A stretch of DNA of 64,000 bases from Chloroflexota bacterium (GTDB taxonomy: Bacteria; Chloroflexota; Anaerolineae; UBA7937; B3-Chlor): assembly GCA_030603665.1 (NCBI GenBank), contig JAUVXJ010000010.1, positions 1 through 64,000 on the forward strand. Reading direction: 5' to 3'. The notes under the pieces were generated by a model, which was not told the origin of the DNA, searched no databases, and saw only the letters and a list, made by a program, of their open reading frames with translations. Below, in pieces: positions 9,181-18,796 of the stretch (position 1 is the stretch's first letter; the number at the start of each line of letters is the position of its first letter). The position numbers and the translations under genes were made by a program.

Positions 9181-9209
9181 TTGACACGCCCACCAAACCA
9201 CACTATACT
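9181..9209 (+). promoter_or_regulatory. Sigma-70-type promoter of dnaN
   Basis: A consensus TTGACA (9181-9186) and TATACT (9204-9209) with a 17-base spacer point rightward to dnaN. It is back-to-back with the padR promoter; the two -35 boxes are about 30 bases apart. Confidence 0.75.
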
Positions 9210-9291
9210 TACGCACGTCCCACTAGATATGGCATTGTGGCTTGCTTGTCCCACTACATTTGGGGCAGGGGATGGAAGAAGGAGGCATGTA

Positions 9292-10425
9292 GTGAAACTC
9301 ACCTGTCTGCAAGAGAACCTGGCCAAAGGCATCTCCATCGTCGGCCGTGCGGTGAGCACGCGTGCCGTGCTGCCCGTTCTGAGCAACATCCTCCTGGCCA
9401 CTGAAGAGGGCCGGCTGAAGCTGGCCGCTACGGACCTTTCCACCAGCATCACCTGCTGGATCGGTGCCAAGGTTGAGGAAGACGGGGAGATCACTATTCC
9501 CGCGCGCCTGCTGTCGGACTTCGTGAGCACGCTGCCGTCGGCCCAGATCCAGATGGAGCTCGTGACGCGGACCAAGAGTCTCCATCTCAAGTGTGCTCAG
9601 TTCGAGGCGGACATCCACGGCATCGATGCCCAAGATTTTCCCCTCATCCCGTCGGACGTGGACGATCACAAGATAGGCATTCCTCCCAGCGTCCTACGCC
9701 AGATGATAGAGCAGGTCACCCTGGCCGCCGCGCCGGCCGACGAGGGTCGACTGGTCCTGACCGGTACTCTGGCTGAGTTCCGGGAGTCAGAGCTGACTAT
9801 GGTGGCCGCTGACGGCTTTCGTCTCTCGCTGCGCAAAGCGCAGTTAGAGGAGGCGGTCCCGGAACCGCTGTACGTGATCATCCCTGCTCGGGCCCTCCGT
9901 GAACTGGCACGCGTCAGCGTTGAGGAGGAAGAACCGGTAGAGATCATCGTCACGCCTAACCGAAACCAGGTCCTGTTCCGCTTGAGCAACATAGAGATCA
10001 TCTCGCAGCTCATCGAGGGCAAGTTCCCAGACTACAACCAGATCATCCCCACCAGCTACGGCACGCGGGTCTTGATCAACACCCACGATCTGATGAGAGC
10101 CGTGAGGATTGCCGTCCTCTTCTCCAGGGATGTGGCCAACATCGTCCGGTTGGAGATCATCCCTGGACCCGATGAGGAAGCTGGTCGCCTGATTGTCGAA
10201 TCTGCCGCTGAAGTGGGCCAGAACGTGGGCGAACTGGAGGCCACTGTGGAAGGCGAGCAGATGGAGATAGCCTTCAACGGTCGCTACATGATAGACATGC
10301 TCAATGTCATCGGCACGGAGCAGGTGATCTTGGAGGCGACCAACCCCTCCCGGCCAGGTATCCTCAAACCCGTCGGTGACGACAACCTGGTCTACGTGAT
10401 CATGCCCATGCACATCAAGAAATAG
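9292..10425 (+). CDS. dnaN: DNA polymerase III sliding clamp (beta subunit)
   Basis: The processivity clamp of the replicative polymerase, 377 residues, the usual length. It forms a ring around DNA from two copies, each with three repeated clamp domains. The N-terminus VKLTCLQENLAKGISIVGRA and the segment TRAVLPVLSNILLAT are characteristic of domain 1. The C-terminus ends in YVIMPMHIKK, close to the canonical VVMPMRL strand. I chose GTG 9292 because GGAGG lies 6 bases upstream; the frame stays open upstream but that extension carries the promoter. dnaA and recF are not adjacent here; recF lies 18 kb downstream. Confidence 0.96.
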   Translation: MKLTCLQENLAKGISIVGRAVSTRAVLPVLSNILLATEEGRLKLAATDLSTSITCWIGAKVEEDGEITIPARLLSDFVSTLPSAQIQMELVTRTKSLHLKCAQFEADIHGIDAQDFPLIPSDVDDHKIGIPPSVLRQMIEQVTLAAAPADEGRLVLTGTLAEFRESELTMVAADGFRLSLRKAQLEEAVPEPLYVIIPARALRELARVSVEEEEPVEIIVTPNRNQVLFRLSNIEIISQLIEGKFPDYNQIIPTSYGTRVLINTHDLMRAVRIAVLFSRDVANIVRLEIIPGPDEEAGRLIVESAAEVGQNVGELEATVEGEQMEIAFNGRYMIDMLNVIGTEQVILEATNPSRPGILKPVGDDNLVYVIMPMHIKK

Positions 10426-10456
10426 TCGGCCGGGCTCACCCCCCCCTTGTCATAGA

Positions 10457-10488
10457 AGCGCCTCAGTCTCCTAAATGGCTGAGGCGTT
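10457..10488 (+). terminator. Rho-independent-type terminator after dnaN
   Basis: Stem CGCCTCAG / CTGAGGCG with a 12-base loop (TCTCCTAAATGG), followed by the pyrimidine-rich TTCTCTCTTCTCC. It lies about 30 bases past the dnaN stop. The T tract is interrupted by C, so efficiency is uncertain. Confidence 0.55.
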
Positions 10489-10600
10489 CTCTCTTCTCCG
10501 CACAATGGCGCGCACCTTGCCCATGTCGATTCCTGGTTGGGCCAGGCTTTTCCGCCTGCGGATGTGTTGAATGTGCCCAGCCTTGCCCGCCTCCACCGTC

Positions 10601-10629
10601 TTGCCCACTTCGCTGCTCTGGCCTATAAT
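10601..10629 (+). promoter_or_regulatory. Promoter for tyrS
   Basis: TTGCCC (10601-10606) and a perfect TATAAT (10624-10629) with a 17-base spacer. Transcription from about 10636 would give a leader of roughly 230 bases before tyrS, covering the hairpins listed next. Confidence 0.6.
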
Positions 10630-10691
10630 GTGGTTCAGAGGCGCTAACATGGCTCTTGTCTGGATTTCGGTTCCTCAAACTCCAGCAGGTG

Positions 10692-10803
10692 TGCGGAGAG
10701 TCCGCAGGTATGTCTATCCCGGCGGATTGTAGCGCGCCTCCGGCCCCGCGCCGAATCGCTACGATCCGCCCCCACCTCTAGACCCACGCCCTTCGTGGGT
10801 CTA
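10692..10803 (+). promoter_or_regulatory. Structured leader of tyrS with three successive hairpins
   Basis: Three stems in a row. The first is TGCGGA/TCCGCA (10692-10706, loop GAG). The second pairs GGCGGATTGTAGCG (10721-10734) with CGCTACGATCCGCC (10757-10770), 14 pairs with one G-T. The third is TAGACCCACG/CGTGGGTCTA (10779-10803, 5-base loop). The conserved T-box antiterminator sequence (TGGnACCGCG) is not visible, so this is not an obvious T-box. It may be a terminator/antiterminator array or a protein-binding leader. Confidence 0.4.
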
Positions 10804-10864
10804 AGCGTTTATCCAGCCTCTATTGCGGACGTACCGCCAGTTGGAGCATCGCCAGGAGAGAGAG

Positions 10865-12097
10865 ATGAGACCAGTAGATGAGCAGATCCCAATCTTGATG
10901 CAGGGGGTCGAATACGGCGACCCTCAGATGCAGGAGACCATGGAGGCCGCCCTGCGCGAGCGCCTGGCCGAGGGCAGGCCCCTGCGGGTCTACTGCGGCT
11001 ACGACCCCACGTCCCCCGACCTCACGCTGGGCCACACGATCACCATGCGTAAGCTCCGCCAGTTCCAGGACCTGGGCCACGACGCCATCTTTCTCATCGG
11101 CGACTTCACCGGACTGGTTGGCGACCCCAGCGATAAGGAAGGGACCCGCCGCCAGCAGACGTCCGAAGAGATCGCTGAGAAAGCGCAAACGTACGTCGAT
11201 CAAGCCTGCAAGATCCTGGACCCTGAGAAGATCATCATCCACCGCAACTCCGAGTGGCTCAGCAAGCTCACCTTCGTAGACCTGATCGAGATGGCCTCCC
11301 ATTTCACCGTGCAGCAGTTCCTGGCGAGGGAGAACTTCGCCAACCGCTATGCCAAGGGAGATCCCATCTGGCTTCACGAGTTCTTGTATGCCTTGATGCA
11401 GGGGCGCGATGCGGTGGCTATGGAAACCGACGTACAGCTGGGTGGCACGGAGCAGCTGTTCAACCTACTGGTGGGACGCAAGCTCCAGGAGATCTTCGGG
11501 CAAAAACCACAGATCTGCCTGACCTTCCCCATCCTGGTGGGCACCGATGGCTATCTGCGAATGTCCAAGAGCACCGGGAACTACATCGGCATCGATGAAC
11601 CCCCAACGGAGATGTACGGCAAGGTGATGAGTCTCCCAGACCACGTCATGCTGGACTACTTCACGCTGGTCACCCGCTACAAGCCGGACCAGATCTCCCC
11701 CATCCGCAAGGGACTGGCCGACGGCTCTCTGCACCCCAGAGACGTGAAGATGGAACTGGCACGGGAGATCGTCTCCATCTTCCACGGCGATGCTGGGGCG
11801 GAGGACGGGGAGCAGCACTTTCGCACCGTCTTCCAGGAGAGAGAGCTGCCGCCTGATATGCCGACCTACGCCCTCGAGGGCTCCGTGAACATCGTCGATC
11901 TCTTGGCCGCCAGCGGCCTCACCAAGAGCAAAGGTGAGGCAAGGCGACTGATCCAGCAAGGAGGAGTTCGCCTCGACGGGGAGAAGGTGGACAGCATAGA
12001 CGAAGTCATCGCCGTGGATGAGGAGGCGGTGCTCCAGGTGGGCAAGAGGAAGTTCCTCAAACTGGTGCCACCATCTCGCGCTGAGGGGAGTCGATGA
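10865..12097 (+). CDS. tyrS: Tyrosyl-tRNA synthetase
   Basis: A class I aminoacyl-tRNA synthetase of 410 residues that charges tRNA-Tyr with tyrosine. The HIGH-equivalent is in LTLGHTITM (about residue 57), the KMSKS loop is RMSKSTGN (about 235), and an S4 RNA-binding domain closes the protein ([22 protein letters not shown]). ATG 10865 follows GGAGAGAGAG; the open frame upstream lacks a good ribosome site. Lys/Arg in the KMSKS and the short catalytic core fit the TyrZ-like subfamily. The stop overlaps the start of the next gene by 4 bases. Confidence 0.95.
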   Translation: MRPVDEQIPILMQGVEYGDPQMQETMEAALRERLAEGRPLRVYCGYDPTSPDLTLGHTITMRKLRQFQDLGHDAIFLIGDFTGLVGDPSDKEGTRRQQTSEEIAEKAQTYVDQACKILDPEKIIIHRNSEWLSKLTFVDLIEMASHFTVQQFLARENFANRYAKGDPIWLHEFLYALMQGRDAVAMETDVQLGGTEQLFNLLVGRKLQEIFGQKPQICLTFPILVGTDGYLRMSKSTGNYIGIDEPPTEMYGKVMSLPDHVMLDYFTLVTRYKPDQISPIRKGLADGSLHPRDVKMELAREIVSIFHGDAGAEDGEQHFRTVFQERELPPDMPTYALEGSVNIVDLLAASGLTKSKGEARRLIQQGGVRLDGEKVDSIDEVIAVDEEAVLQVGKRKFLKLVPPSRAEGSR

Positions 12098-14145
12098 ACC
12101 CAAATCGCCTCGCCCACGAGAGCAGCCCCTACCTGCTGCAGCACGCAAACAACCCCGTGGATTGGCACCCCTGGGGAGATGAGGCCCTTGAGAAGGCCAA
12201 GGCCGACGACAAGCCGGTCCTGCTGAGCATAGGATACTCCTCATGCCACTGGTGCCACGTCATGGCCCACGAATCCTTCGAGGACGAATCCATCGCTCAG
12301 CTGATGAACGAGCACTTCGTCAATATCAAAGTGGACAGAGAGGAGCGGCCCGACGTGGACGCCGTCTACATGCGAGCGGTGGTGGCCATGACGGGTAGAG
12401 GCGGCTGGCCTCTGACAGTATTCCTGACACCAGGGGGCCGACCGTTCTTCGGCGGCACCTACTTCCCACCTGAGAGCCGCCACGGACTCCCGGCCTTCCG
12501 GCAGGTCCTCCTTTCCGTGTCCAGGTCATACCAAGAGCGAAGGGACGATATCCTTCGCTCAGCCCAGGACATCGTGGCCCACATTGTAGACCAAGACCTA
12601 TCGCCCATCGCCCCGGACGTGGAGCTCAGTCCCTCCATCCTGGACCAGGCGACGCGGAAGCTGACACAGCAGTTCGACGCCACCCACGGCGGTTTCGGCG
12701 GGGCGCCGAAGTTCCCTCAGGCGATGGTCCTCCATTTCCTGCTGCGCGAGAACTATCGAAGCGGGAACTCTCTCGCCCTGCGCGTCGTGGAGAGGACCCT
12801 GGAGAAGATGGCTCGCGGGGGCATCTACGACCAACTGGGCGGGGGCTTCCACCGCTACTCCGTGGATGAGAGATGGCTGGTGCCACACTTTGAGAAGATG
12901 CTCTATGACAACGCGTTGCTGAGCCGCGTCTTTGTGCGAGCCTATCACGCCACAGGCAAACCTCTTTACCGGCGCATAGCCCAGGAGACGTTGGACTACG
13001 TCGCCCGCGAGATGGCCTCACCGGACGGGGGTTTCTATTCCGCGCAGGATGCCGACAGCGAGGGAGAGGAGGGGAAGTTCTTCGTCTGGACTCCTGATGA
13101 GATTCAAGATGCCCTCGGTGACGAGGAGGGTGCGCTCGTCAACCAATACTTCGATGTGACCGAGGCAGGCAACTTCGAGGGGAAGAATGTGCTCAGCGTG
13201 CCCCGAGACCCTGACGTCGTGGCCCACCTGGCTGGCGTATCCATGGAGCACCTAGAGGAGGTTGTCTCCCGAGGGAGGCAGCGCCTGTTCGCCCTCAGGG
13301 AGGGCCGTGTCCATCCCTTTCGAGATGAAAAGGTGATCACCTCCTGGAACGGCCTCATGCTGGCCAGCTTCGCAGAGGCCGCTCGAGTGCTAGACGAGGA
13401 GCGATACCGGCAGGTCGCCATCCGCAATGCCGACTTCATCCTTGGGGAGTTGCGCCGGGATGGTCAACTGTATCGAATCCACTCGGCAGGAGGCTCCAAG
13501 ATCAAGGCCCATCTGGAGGACTATGCCTGCCTGGCGGACGGCCTCTTGGCTCTGTACGAGGCGACGTTTGACGAGAGGTGGTTCCTGGAGGCCAGAGCCC
13601 TCGTGGACGACATGATTCCACGTTTCAAGGATTCCCAGGGCACCGGCTTCTACGATACCGACGGTGGCGAGGCGCTCATCACCAGACCGCGGAGTTGGGA
13701 TGATAATCCCTTGCCCTCGGGTAATTCCATGGCGGCGGATGTGCTCCTACGCCTGGCTGCCCTCACCGGTGAAGGTCAGTACGAGCAGTTGGCCGAGGGG
13801 ATCCTGACCGCCATGAGCAGCACCATGACTCAGCACCCGCTCGGCTTTGGCCATCTACTGTCCGCCTTGGACTTCTACCTGTCGGCGCCGGAGGAGATCG
13901 CCATCGTTGGCGACCCGGCCAGCGACGAAACCCGCGAGCTCCTGAAGGTAGTATACGGGACCTACCGGCCCGGCAAAGTCGTCGCGGTGGGCTTGCCTAA
14001 CGACGATGGGGAGGAGGCTGTTCCTCTGCTCGCGGGAAGGCGCCAGCTTGATGGGCGGGCCACCGCCTACGTCTGCCAGCACTTTGCCTGCCAGGCGCCC
14101 GTTACGGATCCGGAGGAACTACGGGCGCAGGTGGAGTCGCGATGA
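12094..14145 (+). CDS. Thioredoxin-domain protein of the YyaL/SSP411 (DUF255) family
   Basis: A 683-residue member of the DUF255 family, full length. Residues 1-165 form a thioredoxin-like domain beginning with the signature [20 protein letters not shown], with the redox pair in SSCHWCHVM (about residue 50). The rest is an (alpha/alpha)6-barrel of the glycoside-hydrolase/epimerase type ([20 protein letters not shown]). No substrate is established for the family. It is translationally coupled to tyrS through an ATGA overlap. Its 3' end has been copied at 15491-15835 and, more briefly, at 26449-26510, and foreign-looking DNA starts right behind it. Confidence 0.93.
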   Translation: MNPNRLAHESSPYLLQHANNPVDWHPWGDEALEKAKADDKPVLLSIGYSSCHWCHVMAHESFEDESIAQLMNEHFVNIKVDREERPDVDAVYMRAVVAMTGRGGWPLTVFLTPGGRPFFGGTYFPPESRHGLPAFRQVLLSVSRSYQERRDDILRSAQDIVAHIVDQDLSPIAPDVELSPSILDQATRKLTQQFDATHGGFGGAPKFPQAMVLHFLLRENYRSGNSLALRVVERTLEKMARGGIYDQLGGGFHRYSVDERWLVPHFEKMLYDNALLSRVFVRAYHATGKPLYRRIAQETLDYVAREMASPDGGFYSAQDADSEGEEGKFFVWTPDEIQDALGDEEGALVNQYFDVTEAGNFEGKNVLSVPRDPDVVAHLAGVSMEHLEEVVSRGRQRLFALREGRVHPFRDEKVITSWNGLMLASFAEAARVLDEERYRQVAIRNADFILGELRRDGQLYRIHSAGGSKIKAHLEDYACLADGLLALYEATFDERWFLEARALVDDMIPRFKDSQGTGFYDTDGGEALITRPRSWDDNPLPSGNSMAADVLLRLAALTGEGQYEQLAEGILTAMSSTMTQHPLGFGHLLSALDFYLSAPEEIAIVGDPASDETRELLKVVYGTYRPGKVVAVGLPNDDGEEAVPLLAGRRQLDGRATAYVCQHFACQAPVTDPEELRAQVESR

Positions 14146-14448
14146 TCGTGCTCCGCGTCAGTCGAACGTGGCGCGCAGTATCAGTGGTTACCAACTAACG
14201 ACCAGGCTTCGCGAAGCATTCTGTAGGAGCACCTGCCACTACGAAGCGCAGCGGAGTAGCTGTCGCGTGACGCACGCCCGGCCTTCCTGGCGGGGTCGTG
14301 GATCCCGCGGTCTGCCCAGCGTTCCTTGCGCAGCATCCCGCCCCGGGGCGAAGTGAAACGGAGCGGGGTTGGCGAGGCAACGCTTTGTCAGGTCTCGCTA
14401 CAATGTTCCTAAGTAACGAAGTCCCTATCCCTTCGGCATGGGCTATGT
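14146..14448. other. Gap with no recognisable gene; start of accessory region
   Basis: No convincing reading frame. It contains the palindromes GCTTCGCGAAGC (14206-14217) and CGCCCCGGGGCG, and one copy of a 13-base repeat (14211-14223) that recurs at 15480-15492. Confidence 0.5.
14211..14223 (+). repeat. Direct repeat copy 1 (GCGAAGCATTCTG)
   Basis: An exact 13-base match to 15480-15492. The two copies bracket the DUF4386 gene, and copy 2 marks the start of the broken DUF255 copy. Both are preceded nearby by CAGGCTTC. Confidence 0.5.
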
Positions 14449-15174
14449 TCAGGCAGATTCAAGAGCACGTTTTTTCCACTGTTCGACGTTTACACCCTTA
14501 ACTAAGAGCCACAAACAAAGTAGCCCTTCCGCAACGAAGCCTGCCGCGAGACCCAGGGTACTGATTACTTCGTAGCCCGGGAAAAGGAAAAACTGAAAGA
14601 ACCATACCAGCATGGCGAAACCATCAATGATCAGCAATATGCCCAAAATCCTGGGAAGGAAGCGCGACTTGAAAACCAGATAACCAAGAGGAAAAAGCCA
14701 CAGGTTCAGAAGTAGCTGGGCGATCATGAACCCATTTTGGTATAAGTTGAGAGATAGCACTGCCAGAGCTTGCAGTTGATCTGCTTGGAATACTTTCAAG
14801 TAATCAGCACCGCTCAAAAGCAGAAGGGCAGCAAGTTCAGAAAGCATACTACTACACCATATAGCGACACCGCCCAGGTTTAATAGCACGAACAGCAGAG
14901 CGAGGTCTCTATTGACCGGTTTCAATACCACGTACAAAGCCCAGGCCGACAAGAAGAAAAAGACAGCAGTGAGCAGAAAGCTCACAAAACCGATAAGGAA
15001 TAGCCACTCAGAAGTCGCAATATTACGGGCTATTGCTGCGAAATCTACGGATCCAACAGCTGAAGGGTGAACACCATTCTCAGCAAGGAAAAAAGTTACG
15101 AAGTGGGCAAGATACAGAACCCCTGCAATCCTTGCGGTCCTCTTGATTGAATTCCTCTTTGCTTCGGCAGTCAT
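14449..15174 (-). CDS. DUF4386 family integral membrane protein
   Basis: A 241-residue membrane protein matching the DUF4386 family (IKRTARIAGVLYLAHFVTF at the start, LPRILGILLIIDGFAMLVW near the end). I count about six hydrophobic segments. No function is known. ATG 15174 has GGAG 8 bases upstream. The gene is visibly AT-richer than its neighbours and uses more A/T-ending codons, lies opposite to the dnaN-tyrS-DUF255 direction, and is bracketed by the 13-base repeat and by the DUF255 tail and its partial copy. This points to recent acquisition. Confidence 0.85.
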   Translation of the reverse strand: MTAEAKRNSIKRTARIAGVLYLAHFVTFFLAENGVHPSAVGSVDFAAIARNIATSEWLFLIGFVSFLLTAVFFFLSAWALYVVLKPVNRDLALLFVLLNLGGVAIWCSSMLSELAALLLLSGADYLKVFQADQLQALAVLSLNLYQNGFMIAQLLLNLWLFPLGYLVFKSRFLPRILGILLIIDGFAMLVWFFQFFLFPGYEVISTLGLAAGFVAEGLLCLWLLVKGVNVEQWKKRALESA

Positions 15175-15479
15175 AGCCTTTTCTCCTTTTTGACTATTCC
15201 GAGATTGGTGAAGTCTGACATTTGCAGTATAGAGCCAAGTTCTTATCACCTGTGGGCGCGCATCCTGCGGGTCTTGCATGAAGTTGTGGCCATATTTCTG
15301 TGGTACGGGTTGTCATTTGCTATTATGTTCCTCAGTGATGACCGCTTTGCCACGGGCTTGTACTGACCCATTGGTTTCCATTGCAGGGTTTTCCATGTGA
15401 CAGCCCCTAATACGTCCCCTCTGCGCAATCTTTGTGTGGTTGCCAAGTGAACTCATTCTATCACAGGCTTCACAAGAAG

Positions 15480-15492
15480 GCGAAGCATTCTG
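15480..15492 (+). repeat. Direct repeat copy 2 (GCGAAGCATTCTG)
   Basis: Second copy of the 13-base repeat. It runs directly into the DUF255-derived sequence (CTGGACGAGGAGCGATAC), so it marks the junction. Confidence 0.5.
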
Positions 15493-15835
15493 GACGAGGA
15501 GCGATACAGACGAATCGCGGTCAGCAATGCCGAGTTCCTCCTTCAGGAGCTGCGCCGGGACGGTCAGCCTTTCGCCGGCCGAGGAGATCGCCATCGTTGG
15601 CGACCCGGCCGCGGCAAGACCCGCGACCTCTTGAAGGTGCTGTATGGAGACCTACCGGCCCAGCAAAGTCGTCGCGGTGGGCTTGCCCAGCGACGATGGG
15701 GAGGAGGCCGTTCCTCTTCTCGCAGGAAGGCGGCGGCTCGATGAGCGGGCCACCGCCTACGTCTGCCAGCACTTCGCCTGCCAGCAGCCAGTTACGGAGC
15801 CGGAGGCGCTAGCGGTCGCCATGAAGAGGCGCTGA
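15491..15835 (+). pseudogene. Broken, internally deleted copy of the DUF255 gene 3' end
   Basis: Two blocks match the intact gene at 12094-14145. About 15491-15570 corresponds to about 13392-13470, and about 15575-15835 corresponds to about 13880-14145. The roughly 400 bases between those blocks are missing. The second block keeps the family ending ([18 protein letters not shown]) and a TGA stop, but the reading frame is shifted between blocks. It cannot make the family protein. Confidence 0.85.
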
Positions 15836-15925
15836 GTCGCGTGCGACTGCTGGGCCACCTTCAGACCGGTGGTTCCAGAGTTGACGATCCCTCAAACGTA
15901 GTGTCCTGCTCACGCCACACCCGAA

Positions 15926-16870
15926 TCAGTGGCGAGCCTCCTCCAGTATCGCTTGGATAAGCGCCTCGCGCTGCGGACCCTCCCACGGAATCTCCCACTT
16001 CTCCCCAGGCAGTATTGTCACTGTAGCATCATACCCGGCGTCCACCAGCGCCTCACGGAACTCACCGGCCTTTTCGATGAAGGCTGGGTTGGCCAATTCC
16101 CCAAAGACGAGATGCATCCGAAGGCTCGGACCCCGGCCGATGAGGGCGAAGTAATCAGTCATCTCCCACAGTTCAGGGTCACTGTCCTTAAGCTCCTCGT
16201 AGAAGTCGTACTCCCCACCATAGGCGACGAATGTCTCCACGTCGGCACTGCCGCCGGCCGCCAGGCACTCCGTCTGCGGGAGTGGCCCTCCCCGGTTGGA
16301 GGCGAACTCCTCCCATTCCTGCTCCAGGTCGTCTCCCATCAAGACCGCCTCCAATCCTGCACTACCATGGCCAAACACCACTAATGACTCTGGATCACCC
16401 CCATAGTCAGCCGCCTTCTCCTGGGCAAGGCGAATTGCGCAAGCCCATGACTCGTAGACCTCGAGGAGCTCCGCTCCGTCGTTCTCGGCGCACTCGAAAA
16501 GCGTATGACACGTGGTACGCCTCTGCGGGACGAAGACCACCAAGCCCCGCCCGGCCAGCTCTTCGGCGAAAGACGAGTACAACGGGTTATCCTTGGTTTG
16601 GTAACCTCCGTGGTGGAGAACCACAACCGGCCAGGGCCCCGACTCAGTGGGCGCGTAAACGTCGATTCCCAGAACAGGTTCGTCGGGTTGCAGCAGCGTC
16701 ACGTACTCGATGTCTTTGGTCACCTCCACTGAGTAGCTGGGCGTGGGTTGCACGAATGTCGACGTGGGTGAGCTCGTCGGCGCGACAGGCGTGGGAGTGG
16801 GTGCTGCTGCCGGGGCGCAGCCGAGCACCGCAATCAGCACAACCGTCAGTACGAGAACGGACTTCCTCAT
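15926..16870 (-). CDS. Lipoprotein alpha/beta-hydrolase
   Basis: A secreted lipoprotein of 314 residues. The signal peptide ends in a lipobox AVLGCA (Cys 18), followed by a Pro/Thr-rich spacer to about residue 45. The rest looks like an alpha/beta-hydrolase of the dienelactone-hydrolase/PAF-acetylhydrolase kind. An HHGGYQ oxyanion motif lies near residue 90, the probable nucleophile is Ser in GHGSAG (about 170), and a late acidic and His residue are plausible triad members. The substrate is unknown; an esterase on the outer face of the membrane is the safest reading. It stands alone between the broken DUF255 copy and phage debris. Confidence 0.75.
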   Translation of the reverse strand: MRKSVLVLTVVLIAVLGCAPAAAPTPTPVAPTSSPTSTFVQPTPSYSVEVTKDIEYVTLLQPDEPVLGIDVYAPTESGPWPVVVLHHGGYQTKDNPLYSSFAEELAGRGLVVFVPQRRTTCHTLFECAENDGAELLEVYESWACAIRLAQEKAADYGGDPESLVVFGHGSAGLEAVLMGDDLEQEWEEFASNRGGPLPQTECLAAGGSADVETFVAYGGEYDFYEELKDSDPELWEMTDYFALIGRGPSLRMHLVFGELANPAFIEKAGEFREALVDAGYDATVTILPGEKWEIPWEGPQREALIQAILEEARH

Positions 16871-17200
16871 TCTGGCCTCCTCCTTCTTGCACTTCGCTGT
16901 CTAGGATTCTTGTCCGCCAAGAGATCCGCCGAGGGCACCGTTGCCGAATAGGAATAACACTCGCTCGTCTTTCCTCTGGTTCCACTGAGCGCCCTTCGAC
17001 CTGTGCCACGCCCTTGGCTCTGCATGGCCATCCACAACAAAAGGGCCGCGAATGCTACTCGCGGCCGCCATTGTATCATCGATTAGGCGAAAGATGCAAG
17101 CGGCGTTGGTTCTCCCGGCGGCCGAAGAGTTCGACGTAAGACTCCGAGGAGTTGTCCTACACCTCCCAGTGGAGGTGAGGCATCGGGGGAGATCGGGAGC
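16871..17200. other. Gap with hairpins but no recognisable gene
   Basis: No convincing coding frame. It holds a GC-rich hairpin at 17044-17066 and a small one at 17161-17176 (ACCTCC/GGAGGT). Confidence 0.4.
17037..17066 (-). terminator. Possible minus-strand terminator hairpin
   Basis: Stem GGCCGCGA/TCGCGGCC with a 7-base loop, followed on the minus strand by CTTTTGTTG. No minus-strand gene lies immediately upstream, so it may be left over from an earlier arrangement. Confidence 0.35.
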
Positions 17201-17779
17201 TTGAAGCCCGCTTTCCTGGTGCACCCGGGGCAGGACCTGCGGGGCGCGGTGCTCTCTGCCCTATCGAAGGTGCCAGACTTCGTGTACTGGGAGCAGTCCA
17301 CGCCGTACGTGAAGGAGCTGGCGTCGGATGAGTCCTGTGATTACACGTATGGCGGTTCGGGGAACCACGTGATCATCGCCAGCAGGTACGCGGTGTGCAG
17401 CCCTGGGTACGACCACATCGAGGTCTTCGCGGGGGTGGACGAGTACGGGATCCCCACTTTCGGGGACGAGGTGGATTACCACGACGTGGACCTGATCGGG
17501 CACCGACTTCAGAAGGTGTACGACTACTCGTACGACACGGACGCGGAGTGCGACGACCGGGCGGTGGCTCAGCTGCGGAAGCACGACGCGGCGAAAAAGC
17601 GAGGCGAGATCGAGACGCTGCCCAACGTGGGGCTGCAACTGTTCGACGTGGTCACGGTGACGGATGCCAGGGCCGGGGTGTCTTCGCAGGTGTACCGGGT
17701 ACGGGGCATCGAGGAGAGGTACGACACGACGAAGGAGCCGATGGTGTACGGGCAGAGGGTGGGGCTGGGGGGGAGGTGA
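17201..17779 (+). pseudogene. C-terminal remnant of a phage tail/baseplate hub-type protein
   Basis: A 192-residue open frame resembling the C-terminal part of minor tail or hub proteins of prophages. It has alternating beta-strand patterns, LPNVGLQLFDVVTVTD and a final VYGQRVGLG segment typical of tail proteins with a carbohydrate/hub fold. It lacks a sensible ribosome site, begins with TTG, and no other intact phage structural gene is present. It is probably the tail end of a deleted prophage gene. The family assignment is from pattern resemblance only. Confidence 0.45.
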
Positions 17780-17783
17780 GCGC

Positions 17784-17939
17784 GTGAGCGACCAGCGCTG
17801 GGCGGTCGCAAGCGGGGCGCTGGATCAGCGTGATGGATTGGATCATCGGCTAGCCGGTGAACCGCTCGTCGATGCCGCCCAATGGGCCGCGGTGGAGGTC
17901 CGTGAAGTAGGTCGGGTTGCCACCTGCAAGAATCTCTAG
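17784..17939 (+). pseudogene. Truncated start of the next phage-type gene
   Basis: GTG 17784 follows the stop of the tail-like frame by 4 bases and reads VSDQRWAVASGALDQ. This looks like a genuine N-terminus but runs at about 17830 into sequence belonging to the converging minus-strand gene. The usual tight spacing of phage genes supports the reading; the frame is short. Confidence 0.3.
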
Positions 17940-18527
17940 AATGTTGGGCCAAATCGCGTTCATCGCGAGTCTGATCAGGTCGAGTAGGTCATCCCCGTGT
18001 ATCTGTCTCTTGCCGAGGAATTCGGCCCTCAGCACCGAGCTCTTGTGCAGTTCCGCTGTGCGGAACGCATCATCATACTCTTGAAGCTTGTCTGCATACG
18101 GCCGCAAGAATCTCCAGTGCCGGTTCTCATCGACAAATTCGAAGAACACGCTGGGTTTTGACTTTCTGCGAGATACTCTGTTCTCCAACCGTTCGCCGGT
18201 CTCTAGATGAAAGACGGAGTTCATGATTCGTTCCCAGAGGATGCGAGACTTTGCGATTAGTGACTGATCCAAGGAGAGGCGGGTGAGGAGCAGGTCGGGG
18301 TTGGCGAGAGGGTTTGCTCTGTTGTATCCGCGATGGTACACCAACCGGTCATACAGATTGAGGTCCACCTCGAGAACATAGTAGAGCTCAAGTTTGACGT
18401 CGAGCAAATCGTAGAGGACACGGTTGAGACGCTGAACAGGGTAGCGTCGGGAGCGGACATACCGGTTCAAGAAGTCCCGCATGGTCCACTGTCGGATGGG
18501 GAGGAGCTCCAGCAATCCCTCTCTCAT
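17850..18527 (-). CDS. Hypothetical protein, possibly with an interrupted 5' end
   Basis: A 225-residue soluble protein with no family I recognise; it is rich in Arg, Leu, Tyr and Asp (RNRVLYDLLDVKLELYYVLE). The coding pattern clearly continues upstream of the first ATG (RSWVDDLEETFEEALQQRYS) to about 18638 with no start codon. It is cut there by TAG 18639-18641, which lies three codons after an ATG at 18650. Either the start is the internal ATG 18527 or a nonsense mutation has removed about 40 residues. It lies downstream of the AbiJ-like gene on the same strand and may be part of the same defence operon. Confidence 0.5.
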   Translation of the reverse strand: MREGLLELLPIRQWTMRDFLNRYVRSRRYPVQRLNRVLYDLLDVKLELYYVLEVDLNLYDRLVYHRGYNRANPLANPDLLLTRLSLDQSLIAKSRILWERIMNSVFHLETGERLENRVSRRKSKPSVFFEFVDENRHWRFLRPYADKLQEYDDAFRTAELHKSSVLRAEFLGKRQIHGDDLLDLIRLAMNAIWPNILEILAGGNPTYFTDLHRGPLGGIDERFTG

Positions 18528-18796
18528 GTCGGGGGGAAGGTGAGAGTATCGTTGCTGGAGGGCTTCTTCGAAGGTCTCCTCGAGGTCATCAACCCAGCTG
18601 CGGAGGTCATCTATGTTGATGGTGTTGATGGCAGACTCCTAAGAGGGCATTTCACTGTAGTTTTGCTGTCTGGTGTGATGCGGGAGTGATTGCGCGCGGA
18701 GCACGGCCCGCTGCAGCTGGTCCCAGCCCTGCAGAGTGTGCTCCTGCACGCAGCGCGACTGATCAACTACGGATGCTGAGCTAGCGACAGGCTGGG

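Noticed and set aside
10692..10803. T-box riboswitch upstream of tyrS
   Set aside because: The hairpins are real but the conserved antiterminator sequence and a recognisable Stem I are not visible, so only a structured leader is claimed.
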